Assembly: GCF_004353225.1 (NCBI RefSeq)
Contig: NZ_CP037934.1
Location: 2,232,001 to 2,296,000, forward strand
Length of the DNA: 64,000 bases
Direction of reading: 5' to 3'
Origin: Marinobacter sp. JH2
Lineage (GTDB): Bacteria; Pseudomonadota; Gammaproteobacteria; Pseudomonadales; Oleiphilaceae
The notes beneath the pieces are model-generated. The model saw only the letters and a list, made by a program, of their open reading frames with translations. It was not told the DNA's origin and searched no databases. This document shows positions 9,826-19,682 of the stretch, in pieces; the stretch's first letter is position 1; each line of letters opens with the position of its first letter. The translations under genes and the position numbers were made by a program.

Positions 9826-10693
9826 CCGGGACACCCTTATTTTTATGTTGCTCCGGTGCCAACAGCTGCACCCGGAATGGCTCTGAATGACTACCGGCAT
9901 AGATGCTGGTATGAGGGAACGGTATCTCGATGCCGTGGCTATCGAGCATTTTCTTCACAGCAATCATCATACTGCTTCGACCTTCAAGGAAACGATCTTT
10001 GGGCACCCAAAGCGAAAACTGTAAATCCACAGACGATGCACCAAAACCGGTGACCTGCACGAAGGCTTTGGGTTCTTCCAAACAGGCGGCATTCTCCTCC
10101 GCCAGCTCCAGCAGCAGTTCGCTAACGCGCTCAACATCTTCGGCGTAGGCTATCCCCAGCGTCAGGTCGATGCGCCGGATCGGGAAGCGCGACCGGTTCA
10201 CCACCCGTGTTTTAATCAGGGTTTCGTTGGGGATGCGCACATACAGGTTGTCGGGAGTACGTAGCTTCACGCTCAGCAAATCGATTGCCACCACCTCACC
10301 TATGGTGGCATCTACATCAATAACATCGCCAATCTCAAAGGGTTTTTCCATAACCAAGAACAAACCGCTGATAATATTCGAGGCTGACGTTTGAGAAGCA
10401 AAGCCAATGGCCACAGTCAGGATACCGGCAGCTCCAAGCACCACTTCCAATGAAAAACCCGCTTCACGCAGCGCCGCTACCGCAAACAGCACGAACACCA
10501 GATAGAAGCACAAACGGCGGATCATCACCTGATGATGGCGGGAAACGCGATCACCCACCAAGCGGCCTAAACTCCGAGCGAGCAATGTGCCGAGCACCGC
10601 ACCCAACAACATCAAAAATGCCGCGGAAAACCACTGCCCCCAAGCTATGCCGTTGGCTATTTCAGCGATTGTTTGCTGTATCGAATCAAACAA
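9806..10693 (-). CDS. MscS family mechanosensitive channel
   Basis: This 295-residue inner-membrane channel protein resembles small MscS. Hydrophobic helices occupy roughly residues 20-45, 65-85 and 90-115, the last containing the glycine/alanine-rich pore helix (AAGILTVAIGFASQTSASNIISG). The cytoplasmic beta domain follows (KPFEIGDVIDVDATIGEVVAIDLLSVKLRT region). Such channels release solutes on hypo-osmotic shock, which suits an organism that accumulates glycine betaine. Its gene lies 21 bases after the DUF432-like gene and overlaps the RimB-like gene, so it is part of the same minus-strand run. Confidence 0.9.
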   Translation of the reverse strand: MFDSIQQTIAEIANGIAWGQWFSAAFLMLLGAVLGTLLARSLGRLVGDRVSRHHQVMIRRLCFYLVFVLFAVAALREAGFSLEVVLGAAGILTVAIGFASQTSASNIISGLFLVMEKPFEIGDVIDVDATIGEVVAIDLLSVKLRTPDNLYVRIPNETLIKTRVVNRSRFPIRRIDLTLGIAYAEDVERVSELLLELAEENAACLEEPKAFVQVTGFGASSVDLQFSLWVPKDRFLEGRSSMMIAVKKMLDSHGIEIPFPHTSIYAGSHSEPFRVQLLAPEQHKNKGVPDVDKHD

Positions 10694-10714
10694 AGCACTA
10701 CTCCTGTTAGGCTA

Positions 10715-11527
10715 TCAACCAAAGATGTTGTCCACGGCACGTACTAATCTGCGCCCCCGGGCCAACTTTTCCCGGGCCGGGGCAATGGCTTCGCACTTGC
10801 CCGCTTCAGCGACTACCGCATGGTCGATGTGCAAACTGGCCGAACTCATATCGGTTTCACACTTCACCGTAACACCCGATGTCCAGAGTTGCCCCCGCTC
10901 GTTCCGATAAATCGCCAGCAGAGGTGTAGGCAAACTGAATCGCTCCAGCAGCAAGGGTTTTTCCCGCTCATTGATAATCGTCACGGGCGTCACTGCACGC
11001 CAAGGGCGTTTAGGCACAGCCTCCAGAGCCAGACGGCCATAGGTTGACGAGGCATAGCACAACTCACCTTCGCGGGTGTTTCGGCCGAGCCAGGTCATCG
11101 ATGGCGGTGCCAGCGGAAACTCGGCCAGTTCGGTACGCGCTTCACCAACGCAGACTTTCATCCAAAGTGTCGTACCCACGTACAGCACACAGCGGGCACC
11201 GGCGGGGATGGTCAGGGGCTGAAATGGCCGAATAACCGTCGGCAAGTTGGCCATGGCCGGCACAAAGCAAAGCAGCCCGTCATCGTTAGTACGCACGAAG
11301 CGCTGAACCTTCACGTCGGCCGATGGCAGAGTATGGCCGGTCGATTCGTACCAGTTTTCAGGGTCTGTGCCTTGCTTTGAGGACTGTTCCCGGATCTGCC
11401 ACTCCAAATCCAACAGCGTGATCCACAAACGGGTATGACCGAGCTGGTGCTGCTGCGTCTGGCCGGAAACCAGTTGATAGGGATGCGCCCAGACACCATC
11501 GCGCGGGCTTTCGAATTTCTCAGTCAT
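10715..11527 (-). CDS. Conserved protein, DUF432-like
   Basis: This 270-residue soluble protein has no signal peptide or membrane segment. Its length, beta-rich character and position directly upstream of an mscS gene resemble DUF432 proteins, which I recall as frequent MscS neighbours; I am not certain of the family. The middle contains a PLTIPAGARCVLYVGTTLWM stretch that looks like a beta-sandwich strand pair. The C-terminus is basic (REKLARGRRLVRAVDN). It is the first gene of the minus-strand run that goes on through mscS to the RimK group. A regulatory or assembly role for the channel would be speculation. Confidence 0.6.
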   Translation of the reverse strand: MTEKFESPRDGVWAHPYQLVSGQTQQHQLGHTRLWITLLDLEWQIREQSSKQGTDPENWYESTGHTLPSADVKVQRFVRTNDDGLLCFVPAMANLPTVIRPFQPLTIPAGARCVLYVGTTLWMKVCVGEARTELAEFPLAPPSMTWLGRNTREGELCYASSTYGRLALEAVPKRPWRAVTPVTIINEREKPLLLERFSLPTPLLAIYRNERGQLWTSGVTVKCETDMSSASLHIDHAVVAEAGKCEAIAPAREKLARGRRLVRAVDNIFG

Positions 11528-11664
11528 ACCGTGGAAAAAACTCCTTTTTCCTGGCAGGGATTATTGTTTAACTATAATCCAATCAGGCAAGGTCAGCGAA
11601 TATATAAGTTAATGATTTTTCGCCTGTAATTACCCCTACTTCACAGCACGAGGTAAATCTGCTC

Positions 11665-13056
11665 ATGGCTGAACTGGTCTGGCTTCGAAACGACCTCCGC
11701 ACCGCAGACAACGCGGCTCTGACCGCCGCCTGCAAAAGCGGTCGCCCCGTACGGGCGTGCTTTATCGTCACACCTGAACAATGGCAGGAGCACGACTGGT
11801 CAGCCGCGCGAGTTCAGTTTGTGCTGGAACACGCCAATGCGCTGTCAAAGCAACTGGCCAAGCTTGGCATTACGCTCAACTTCCTCCATACCGATACCTT
11901 TGATTCCAGCGTTGACGTACTGGAACAACACTGCCGCCAGCACGGCATTAGCCAACTTCATTTCAACGAGGAATATGGGGCCAACGAGCGAAAACGCGAT
12001 AAGCAGGTCCGGGACAGGCTATCTTCGCTGGGTGTAGCAGTGAAAAAATACCGAGATCAAACCGTGGCGCCGGTCGGGAAAATTCTCACTCAGAAAGACG
12101 AGCCTTATTCCGTTTTCACCCCGTTTTCACGCCGATGGCGGGTATGGGTAGAAGAAACACACCCAACGCTGTATCCATCTCCCTCTGCCAAGGGAGCGGA
12201 AGTCACGCCGGAACAAACCGACACCCTCCCTGCCCCGTTCGAGAACGCTCCGGAGCCTTTGGTGGAAACCGGCGAAAACGCCGCCCACGATGCACTGGAC
12301 GAATTTCTCACAGAGCGCGCCGCCAGCTACAACGATACCCGGGACTTTCCCGCGCTGGACGGCACCAGCCTGCTGTCGCCCTACCTGGCGAACGGTGTTT
12401 TGTCAGGCCGCCAGTGCTTGATCGCCGCCCAACAAACCGGCAGCTCCGGCGAGGGCATTGAAACCTGGATCAACGAAATTGCCTGGCGCGATTTCTACAT
12501 CAATATCCTTTACCACTACCCAAGGCTCAGCATGCACCGAGCCTTCAAGCCGGAAACAGAGGCGCTGAAGTGGAATGAGCCGGGTGAGCATTTCGAAGCC
12601 TGGAAAGAAGGCAAAACCGGTATTCCGATTGTGGATGCCGCCATGCGTCAGCTAAAAACCACCGGCTGGATGCACAATCGCCTGCGGATGATCACCGCGA
12701 TGTTCCTTTCCAAAAACCTGTTTATTGATTGGCGGCTGGGCGAAGCCTGGTTTATGCAAAACCTGGTGGACGGGTTTCTGGCCTCTAACAACGGAGGCTG
12801 GCAGTGGAGTGCGTCTACAGGCACAGATTCAGCGCCCTATTTTCGGGTATTTAACCCGGTCACCCAGAGCGAACGTTTTGATCCGAAAGGCGAGTTTATC
12901 CGGAACTGGGTACCAGAGTTGGCGAAGCTGGATAACAAACGGATTCATGATCCGTCGAAAGGTGGAGTGATTCCCAAAGGGTATCCTCGGCCCATCGTGG
13001 ATTTGAAGGAAAGCCGGAAAGAAGCGATTGCCCGATTTCAGGCTTTGAAGGACTGA
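11665..13056 (+). CDS. phrB: Deoxyribodipyrimidine photolyase
   Basis: This 463-residue flavoprotein repairs cyclobutane pyrimidine dimers with blue light. The N-terminal antenna-binding domain begins MAELVWLRNDLRTADNAAL, and the C-terminal FAD domain shows the photolyase signatures WINEIAWRDFYINILYHYPR, TGIPIVDAAMRQLKTTGWMHNR and LASNNGGWQWSASTGTD. The length matches class I CPD photolyases. It diverges from the DUF432-like gene (137-base gap) and converges with moeB. No operator is obvious upstream. Confidence 0.93.
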   Translation: MAELVWLRNDLRTADNAALTAACKSGRPVRACFIVTPEQWQEHDWSAARVQFVLEHANALSKQLAKLGITLNFLHTDTFDSSVDVLEQHCRQHGISQLHFNEEYGANERKRDKQVRDRLSSLGVAVKKYRDQTVAPVGKILTQKDEPYSVFTPFSRRWRVWVEETHPTLYPSPSAKGAEVTPEQTDTLPAPFENAPEPLVETGENAAHDALDEFLTERAASYNDTRDFPALDGTSLLSPYLANGVLSGRQCLIAAQQTGSSGEGIETWINEIAWRDFYINILYHYPRLSMHRAFKPETEALKWNEPGEHFEAWKEGKTGIPIVDAAMRQLKTTGWMHNRLRMITAMFLSKNLFIDWRLGEAWFMQNLVDGFLASNNGGWQWSASTGTDSAPYFRVFNPVTQSERFDPKGEFIRNWVPELAKLDNKRIHDPSKGGVIPKGYPRPIVDLKESRKEAIARFQALKD

Positions 13057-13097
13057 GTAAGGGGACCAGGCAGGGCTGGGGCGGCTCTACCTTTGAG

Positions 13098-13844
13098 TTA
13101 GACCGAACACACCGGGCAGTCTGGATCTTTTAGGAGCTTCATTTCTCGCCATTGCATCTGCCAGGCATCCAGGATGAGCAAACGACCAACCAAAGACTGG
13201 CCTACGCCACTGATGACTTTAATGGCCTCCATCGCCTGAGCCGCACCAATCATGCCCACCAAAGGAGCAATCACACCGGCTTCCGAGCAGGTCAGGTCTT
13301 CATTGCCTTGCTCTTCGTACAAACAGTGGTAGCACGGGCTCTCAGGGTTTCGGGGGTCATAAACGGATAACTGCCCTTCACCCCGAATGGCCGCTCCTGA
13401 AACCAATGGAACGCCAGTAGCAACAGACGCACGGTTGAGGGCGAAGCGGGTGTTGAAGTTATCGGTGCAGTCCAGCACCAAAGTTGCATCAGCCACCAAC
13501 TGCGCAAGGTCCTCACCATCCACGCGGCGATTGACGGCATTTACCGTAGTTTCGGGATTAATAGCGCGAACACGTTCAGCTAGACGCTCGGCTTTGGAGT
13601 CGCCGAGCCAGCTTTGCTGAAAGCCGATCTGGCGCTGCAGGTTGGCCAGTTCGATCTGGTCGTCATCCACCAGAGTCAACTGCCCGACTCCGGCCGCCCC
13701 TAGATACAGCGCAACCGGACAGCCCAAGCCACCGGAGCCCAATATCATGACCCGAGCTTCTTTCAGCCTTTGCTGACCAGCTATATCGAATTGGGGAATC
13801 AGGATTTGGCGGCTGTAGCGGAGCAGTTCGTCATCGCTGAGCAT
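13098..13844 (-). CDS. moeB: Molybdopterin-synthase adenylyltransferase / HesA-MoeB-ThiF protein
   Basis: This E1-like enzyme (248 residues) adenylates the C-terminal glycine of a small sulfur carrier, MoaD or ThiS. The nucleotide-binding GSGGLGCPVALYLGAAGVG, the zinc ligands CYHC and CPVC (last residues) and the catalytic DCTDNFNTRFALN region are visible. ATG 13844 is chosen because MLSDDELLRYSRQILIPQFD is the conserved MoeB start; the open frame extends 59 codons further with no family resemblance. It lies 14 bases after prmC, in the usual hemA-prfA-prmC-moeB order. The precise partner (MoaD or ThiS) is not decided by the sequence. Confidence 0.9.
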   Translation of the reverse strand: MLSDDELLRYSRQILIPQFDIAGQQRLKEARVMILGSGGLGCPVALYLGAAGVGQLTLVDDDQIELANLQRQIGFQQSWLGDSKAERLAERVRAINPETTVNAVNRRVDGEDLAQLVADATLVLDCTDNFNTRFALNRASVATGVPLVSGAAIRGEGQLSVYDPRNPESPCYHCLYEEQGNEDLTCSEAGVIAPLVGMIGAAQAMEAIKVISGVGQSLVGRLLILDAWQMQWREMKLLKDPDCPVCSV

Positions 13845-13858
13845 AGAGAGTCTCGCAG

Positions 13859-14695
13859 TTAATCGCTGGCTGGCTTTCGGGCCAGGGTCATGCGGTCGTT
13901 TCCGCCGTAATCCTTGCGGGTTTCTATGTTGCGCCATCCGGCTTGGGTAAACAAATCCCGAACCGCATCGCCTTGGTCGTAGCCGTGTTCCAACATCATC
14001 CAACCACCAGCATTTAACCAACCCAAGCCTTGGGTGACCAACAACCGAATGTCATCCAAACCGTCGTTGCCGGCCACCAAGGCCGATGCTGGCTCAAAGC
14101 GCACATCGCCCTCGCTGAGGTGGCAATCACTGGCCGGAATATAAGGCGGGTTGGAAATGAGCAAGTCAAAAGCGCCTACTGGGAGTTCTTCAAACCAATG
14201 GCTTTGGATTACCGAAATCGGGAGATTCAGGTTCTGGCTATTCTCGCGGGCCAATTCCACCGCTTCGGCAATGCGATCGGTAGCGGTTATCTGCCACTCG
14301 GGCTTTTCGCTGGCGAGAGCCAAGGCAATGGCGCCCGTGCCGGTGCCCAAATCCAGAACCTTCGCCGACTCGGGCAATTCAAGCGACAAGGCGGCTTCCA
14401 CCAGACATTCGGTATCGGGGCGAGGTATCAGAGTGGACGTGGATACCCTCAAAGGCAACGACCAAAACTCTTGTTGGCCGAGAAGGTAAGCAATGGGCTT
14501 GCCCTCAACCCGTTCGGCGACAAGCACGAAGAACTGTTCCGCCTGTTCCGCCGTAATTTCCCGCTCAGGCCAGGCCCGAAAGCTAGTGCGGCTCAGACCG
14601 CTGACGTGGCTCAGCAGCAATTCAGCATCCAGTTTGGGTGAATCGCCACCGATTCTGGCCTCGGCATCTTGTATTAGAGCTTCACAAGTCAACAA
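13859..14695 (-). CDS. prmC: Peptide chain release factor N5-glutamine methyltransferase
   Basis: PrmC methylates the glutamine of the GGQ motif in release factors RF1 and RF2. The SAM-binding VLDLGTGTGAIALAL and the catalytic LISNPPYIP are present. I place the start at a TTG five bases after the prfA stop, giving LLTCEALIQDAEARIG as N-terminus and 278 residues, close to the family length. An in-frame start 90 bases further up would lie inside prfA. A second TTG follows directly, so the start is certain only to one codon. The substrate gene prfA is immediately upstream. Confidence 0.88.
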   Translation of the reverse strand: MLTCEALIQDAEARIGGDSPKLDAELLLSHVSGLSRTSFRAWPEREITAEQAEQFFVLVAERVEGKPIAYLLGQQEFWSLPLRVSTSTLIPRPDTECLVEAALSLELPESAKVLDLGTGTGAIALALASEKPEWQITATDRIAEAVELARENSQNLNLPISVIQSHWFEELPVGAFDLLISNPPYIPASDCHLSEGDVRFEPASALVAGNDGLDDIRLLVTQGLGWLNAGGWMMLEHGYDQGDAVRDLFTQAGWRNIETRKDYGGNDRMTLARKPASD

Positions 14696-14699
14696 GGGA

Positions 14700-15788
14700 T
14701 TACTGATCCTGTGACAGCTCGGCCAGCAACTCGGCCTGATGTTCCTGTTGCAGCGGCACCACCACCGCATCCAGGTCGCCACCAACCACTTCGTCCAGCT
14801 TATACAGGGTGAGGTTGATTCTATGATCCGTCACCCGGCCTTGCGGGAAGTTGTAGGTGCGGATGCGCTCTGAGCGGTCACCGCTACCCACCAGACTTTT
14901 CCGGGTTTCGGCCATACTTTGCTGCTGCTTTTCGAGCTCGGCATTCTGCAGGCGAGAGGCCAGCAGGCTCATGGCTTTGGCGCGGTTCTTGTGCTGCGAC
15001 CGCTCTTCCTGACATTCAACTACGAGCCCTGTTGGCAGGTGAGTAATGCGGATCGCAGAGTCGGTTTTGTTTACGTGCTGCCCACCGGCACCCGAGGCCC
15101 GAAAGGTGTCTACGCGTAAGTCACCTTTGTTGATATCGATGGTTTCCGCTTCGCCGGCTTCTGGAATAACAGCCACCGTGCAAGCAGAGGTATGAATGCG
15201 CCCCTGGGATTCGGTTTCCGGTACCCGTTGAACTCGGTGTGCTCCGGATTCAAATTTCAGTGTTCCGTAAACGCCATCGCCAGACAAACGGGCGATCACC
15301 TCTTTATAACCGCCGTGCTCACCTTCGTTCTCATTCAGTATCTCGACCTGCCAGCGGCGCTTTTCCGCATAACGGGAATACATGCGAAACAGGTCACCGG
15401 CAAAAATAGCGGCTTCATCTCCACCGGTACCGGCACGAACTTCCAGAAACACGTTTTTGGTGTCGTTAGGATCTTTCGGCAACATCAATCGTTGCAGCTC
15501 GGCATCCAGCTCTTCACTTCGGGCCTGAGCATCAGACAGCTCTTCTTCGGCCATGGCACGCATATCCGCATCGCCATCTTTCGCCAACTCTTTCGCTTCG
15601 GCGATATCATCCAGAGACTGCTGCCATGCCTGGAAGCATCTCACCACAGGTTCAATCTCTGCATACTCTTTAGAAAGATCACGAAATTTGTTCTGGTCGG
15701 CAATAACTGAGGCATCGCTTAACAGCGCACTCACCTCCTCGAACCGCTCTACTAACTGTTCAAGGCGGGATTTAATCGATGGCTTCAT
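14700..15788 (-). CDS. prfA: Peptide chain release factor 1
   Basis: RF1 recognises UAG and UAA stop codons on the ribosome. The 362-residue protein has the GGQ loop ([19 protein letters not shown]) and the preceding [15 protein letters not shown] region; the anticodon-like PxT motif family position is consistent with RF1. The start overlaps the hemA stop by four bases (ATGA), and prmC, which modifies the GGQ glutamine, follows at once. Length and order are standard. Confidence 0.96.
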   Translation of the reverse strand: MKPSIKSRLEQLVERFEEVSALLSDASVIADQNKFRDLSKEYAEIEPVVRCFQAWQQSLDDIAEAKELAKDGDADMRAMAEEELSDAQARSEELDAELQRLMLPKDPNDTKNVFLEVRAGTGGDEAAIFAGDLFRMYSRYAEKRRWQVEILNENEGEHGGYKEVIARLSGDGVYGTLKFESGAHRVQRVPETESQGRIHTSACTVAVIPEAGEAETIDINKGDLRVDTFRASGAGGQHVNKTDSAIRITHLPTGLVVECQEERSQHKNRAKAMSLLASRLQNAELEKQQQSMAETRKSLVGSGDRSERIRTYNFPQGRVTDHRINLTLYKLDEVVGGDLDAVVVPLQQEHQAELLAELSQDQ

Positions 15789-17074
15789 AGTTTTTCCGTG
15801 GTGGTGGGCTCGTCAGCATCCAACATTTCAAGCTGATAAAGCTCTCGCAAGAAGTCCGCAACTTCGGTACGCCCTTCAGCCATGGCTTTACGAACTTGAG
15901 TAGATGGTTGGTGCAGAAGTTTATTCGTCAGACCCCGCGCCAAACTGCGAAGTGCGGTTTCCGGGTCGGTACCGTTACGCAGCGCTCTCAGCGCTTTCTC
16001 GGTTTCCGCGTCGCGGAGCGATTCCGCTCGTGAACGGAATACCTTTAGGGTAGAAACAGCGTCGAGCGCGCGCAGCTGATCAAGAAAATCCTGAACACCA
16101 CTGGCAATCAGGTTCTCAGCCTCACGGGCGGCACCCTCCCGAGAGCGGACGTTTTCTTCAATCACCTGGCGCAAATCGTCAACGGTGTATAGGTACACAT
16201 CCGCCAAGCCGCCCACTTCCGGTTCTATATCACGAGGAACCGCAATATCCACCATAAAATAGGGGCGATGTTTACGTTTTTTCAAAGCGCGTTCTACTGC
16301 GCCTTTACCAAGAATCGGCAGCGGACTGGCCGTTGATGAGATTACGATATCGACATCGGCCAAGTAATCCGGAATTTCGGAAAGGACAATACCTTTACCG
16401 CCGTGGATCTCGGCCAACGCTTGGGCACGTTCCAGCGTTCGGTTGGCGACCAGAAAATCACGCACACCGGCATCGGCCAAATGGCGAGAAACCAGCTCGA
16501 TGGTTTTTCCGGCACCAATCAGCAGCGCCTTGTTTCGGGACATGTCCGCGAAAATCTGATGCGCCATGCTGACTGACGCGTAAGCAACCGAGACTGGGTT
16601 TTCGCCGATCGCCGTTTCTGTCCGGACTCGCTTTGCAACAGAAAAGGTGTGTTCAAACAGGCGAGACAAGAAGGCACCCGTGGCGTTGTGTTCCCGCGCC
16701 AGGGCGTATGCATCCTTCAGCTGGCCAAGAATCTGGGGCTCACCCAACACCATAGAGTCAAGGCCTGCGGCTACACGCATCATGTGCCGCACGGCGTCGG
16801 AATCGCGGTGCACGTATATCACGTTTTCAAGATCAGCCGCGTCCAACTCATGGAACCCGGCCAACCAACGCAATAACGCTGGCGCGCAATCGTCGTCGCC
16901 CGCCAAATAGAGTTCCGTGCGGTTACAGGTAGATAAGATGCCGGCTTCACTGGCACCCGTCGCCGCACGCAGTTCGGAGAAGGCCTCAGCCATCCGTTCA
17001 GGCGTAAACGCTACCCGCTCGCGGATTTCCACGGGCGCAGTGCGGTGATTTATTCCCAGTGTCAGCAATGCCAT
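15785..17074 (-). CDS. hemA: Glutamyl-tRNA reductase
   Basis: HemA reduces Glu-tRNA(Glu) to glutamate-1-semialdehyde, the first committed step of C5 tetrapyrrole synthesis. The active-site cysteine lies in [10 protein letters not shown] near residue 50, and the NADP-binding [18 protein letters not shown] is near 190. The 429-residue length is normal. It is the first gene of hemA-prfA-prmC-moeB and diverges from the TPR lipoprotein gene across a 232-base intergenic region that should hold both promoters. Confidence 0.95.
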   Translation of the reverse strand: MALLTLGINHRTAPVEIRERVAFTPERMAEAFSELRAATGASEAGILSTCNRTELYLAGDDDCAPALLRWLAGFHELDAADLENVIYVHRDSDAVRHMMRVAAGLDSMVLGEPQILGQLKDAYALAREHNATGAFLSRLFEHTFSVAKRVRTETAIGENPVSVAYASVSMAHQIFADMSRNKALLIGAGKTIELVSRHLADAGVRDFLVANRTLERAQALAEIHGGKGIVLSEIPDYLADVDIVISSTASPLPILGKGAVERALKKRKHRPYFMVDIAVPRDIEPEVGGLADVYLYTVDDLRQVIEENVRSREGAAREAENLIASGVQDFLDQLRALDAVSTLKVFRSRAESLRDAETEKALRALRNGTDPETALRSLARGLTNKLLHQPSTQVRKAMAEGRTEVADFLRELYQLEMLDADEPTTTEKL

Positions 17075-17306
17075 TGTGAGCTTAAAACACCTCAGTCCAA
17101 TGAAAGGTAAGCAGCCTCATTCTACCGGCGCCCGCTCGCGCCTGCCACCTGAAAACACCCGGGCTTCGGCAACTGCGGACATGTTGGGCAACTTCAAGCG
17201 CTTATGCCATTATAGGCGCTCGGCCTTGACCACGATCCGATCTGCCTCAATTTTCAGGCAATGAACGGTCATTCTGAAACACAGCCTCGAGCTCACAGGA
17301 CGCTGC

Positions 17307-19055
17307 ATGCAAAGAAACGCACCACACCTGGCCACCTGCCTGCTGGGAATCACCTTCGCCACTTTATCCGGCTGTTCCAGTTTTTCAGGGCCATCAACTC
17401 AACCGGCCCCGGAACCCATTGCCACTCCAGCGCCTGAGCAAACCGATATAGAGTACGCCGACTTCGAGCCCGAAGTACTTTATCAACTCTTATCGGCAGA
17501 GGTCGCGGCACAACGAGGTCGCTACGACGTTACTCTAGTCAATTATATTCAGGCCGCGAAAACCTCCAAAGACGATGGCGTGATCGAACGGGCCATGCGC
17601 ATTGCCCAAACCCTGAATGCCGACAACGCCCAACAGCAACTGGCTGATTTGTGGCTCAAAAAATCGCCGGAAAACGTCCAAGCCCACCGTGTAGCAGCCA
17701 TTCAGGCGGTCAAACGGCAAAACCTGGAAACGGCGCTGGTTCACATGGAAAAGATCATGGATCAGGGCGAAGACGCTGATTTCGACAGCCTCGCCGCCAT
17801 GGCCACTCAACTTCCTCCCGCGCAGCAACAAGAACTACTGACACTGTATCTGCGCTTAGCCGAACGCCATCCAAACACGCCGGATTTGGAATACGGTATC
17901 GCTTTGTTGATGAAAGTCTCCGGCGACTCCCAATCTGGTCTGGACCGCCTGGAGCCCTTAATCAGTGCGCACCCGAACTTTCAACCGGCGATCACACTCA
18001 AAGGCGACTTGCTTTACCAAACCGGCCAAACTAAGGCGGCGCTGAACCACCTCACCACCAATACCCGCCGATTTCCTGACAACCGTCAGATGGGCACACT
18101 TTACGGCCGCATTCTCATTAACGAGAAAAAGCTGCAAGCCGCTCAAGACGAATTTCAGCGACTGGTAAAACGCCATCCTGAAACACCGGGACTGAAACTC
18201 TCCCACGCTCTAGTGGCATTGGAAAACCAGCAACCTGACATTGCCCGCGAAAATCTGCAAGCGTTAGTCAACCAGGGCCACCACACCGACGAAGCCAAGT
18301 TCTACCTTGGCCGCATTGAAGAAAAAGCCGGAAACATAGAACTGGCCATCAATCACTACCAAAGCGTGGAATCCGGCAACTACTACTTCCCCGCCCTGTC
18401 ACGCGCCAGTGAGCTGCAAGCTCAGGCAGGCGAACTGAATGAAGCGCTCAGCCATATACAATCGCTAAGAGCCAACACCCCTCAACAAGCCGAAAAGTTT
18501 TGGCTGCTCGAAATCAATCTGCTGATTGACCAAGACATGAAAGCAAAGGCATTAGCCGCCACCAAGACGGCACTCGAAGAACACCCAAAAAGCGTTGAAG
18601 CTCGCTATGCGCGCGCCATGCTGCTGGACGCTGACGGTAAACACGAGCAGGCAGAGCAAAACCTGAAAGCGATCCTCGACATAGAACCAACCAGCTCCAT
18701 CACCCTCAACGCTCTCGGCTATATATTGATAGAGCGAACCGATCGTCTGCAGGAAGCGCAAGGCTACATCGAACGCGCCCTTGCTCTCGACCCGGACAAC
18801 CCTGCCATTCTGGACAGCCTGGGGTGGGTCTTGTTCAAGCAAGGCCGCACGATGGAAGCGCTAGAGTACCTGTCGGAAGCTTGGGGCGCCTATCCCGACC
18901 CTGAAGTCTCAGCCCATTACGGCGAAGCGCTTTGGAGCATCGGTGAGGAAGAACAAGCTCGCATTGTCTGGGAAGAAGGCCTGGATGAAGACCCCGATCA
19001 CGAGATTCTTCTCAAAACCATCGAGCGTCTGACCAGCGAAGGGGACGAAGAATGA
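17307..19055 (+). CDS. Tetratricopeptide-repeat outer-membrane lipoprotein
   Basis: This 582-residue protein begins with a lipoprotein signal (TFATLSGCSSF lipobox, Cys near residue 24) followed by a Pro-rich linker. The rest is a series of TPR helices; clear repeats include IEERTDRLQEAQGYIERALALDPDNP-like units near 465-500 and AILDSLGWVLFKQGRTMEAL just after. It probably acts as a periplasmic scaffold at the outer membrane. The stop overlaps the lolB start by four bases, so it is coupled to a lipoprotein-sorting gene; this pairing is common in Pseudomonas relatives. The exact partner is unknown. Confidence 0.87.
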   Translation: MQRNAPHLATCLLGITFATLSGCSSFSGPSTQPAPEPIATPAPEQTDIEYADFEPEVLYQLLSAEVAAQRGRYDVTLVNYIQAAKTSKDDGVIERAMRIAQTLNADNAQQQLADLWLKKSPENVQAHRVAAIQAVKRQNLETALVHMEKIMDQGEDADFDSLAAMATQLPPAQQQELLTLYLRLAERHPNTPDLEYGIALLMKVSGDSQSGLDRLEPLISAHPNFQPAITLKGDLLYQTGQTKAALNHLTTNTRRFPDNRQMGTLYGRILINEKKLQAAQDEFQRLVKRHPETPGLKLSHALVALENQQPDIARENLQALVNQGHHTDEAKFYLGRIEEKAGNIELAINHYQSVESGNYYFPALSRASELQAQAGELNEALSHIQSLRANTPQQAEKFWLLEINLLIDQDMKAKALAATKTALEEHPKSVEARYARAMLLDADGKHEQAEQNLKAILDIEPTSSITLNALGYILIERTDRLQEAQGYIERALALDPDNPAILDSLGWVLFKQGRTMEALEYLSEAWGAYPDPEVSAHYGEALWSIGEEEQARIVWEEGLDEDPDHEILLKTIERLTSEGDEE

Positions 19056-19678
19056 TTCGCAGAACGCTCACTCTGTTAGCCTTGCTAGCCTCAATAACTG
19101 GCTGTACCACCATACAACTAGAACCGTTGCCCGAAGGCATGACTGAACAGCCACCCGCTGAGTGGGCTGCTCGTTCGGACGAATTAACCCGATTCAATCA
19201 CTGGCTGCTGTCGGGCAAATTGGCCGTCAAACAACCCTCCGACAGCGGGACTGCGGTGATCAACCGCTGGCAACAGCGCAACGAAAGCTACGACCTGGCA
19301 CTGTCTTCATCGTTTCTGGGGATGGGCGGCACCCAATTAAAAGGGGTGCCTGGATACATTCAGCTGACGTTGCCGAATGGAGACCGTTACCAGTCTTCAG
19401 AACCTGAAAAACTGATCCAGGCAGCCACGGGCTGGCAACTCCCCATCGACAATTTAACCTGGTGGATCAGAGGATTGCCCGCTCCGGACGGTGATTTTCG
19501 CCTGCTGTTTGATGAACAAAATAAGCTGGCCATTCTCGAACAAGATGGCTGGGAGATACGGTACGATCGCTGGCAGCCGTTCATAGAAGCCCTACCCGAA
19601 CTGCCCGCACGAATCACCGCACTGAAGGGCGACAAACGAGTCCGTGTTGTGATCAGCCGCTGGCAGCGAGAGGATTAA
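19052..19678 (+). CDS. lolB: Outer-membrane lipoprotein receptor LolB
   Basis: LolB accepts lipoproteins from the periplasmic carrier LolA and inserts them into the outer membrane; it is itself a lipoprotein. The signal and lipobox (LLALLASITGCTT) are clear and the 208-residue length fits. The body has the LolB-type sequence WLLSGKLAVKQPSDSGTAVI followed by a beta-barrel-like pattern with conserved tryptophans. The gene overlaps the TPR gene and precedes ispE by four bases, the common gammaproteobacterial order. Confidence 0.92.
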   Translation: MIRRTLTLLALLASITGCTTIQLEPLPEGMTEQPPAEWAARSDELTRFNHWLLSGKLAVKQPSDSGTAVINRWQQRNESYDLALSSSFLGMGGTQLKGVPGYIQLTLPNGDRYQSSEPEKLIQAATGWQLPIDNLTWWIRGLPAPDGDFRLLFDEQNKLAILEQDGWEIRYDRWQPFIEALPELPARITALKGDKRVRVVISRWQRED

Positions 19679-19682
19679 TTCC

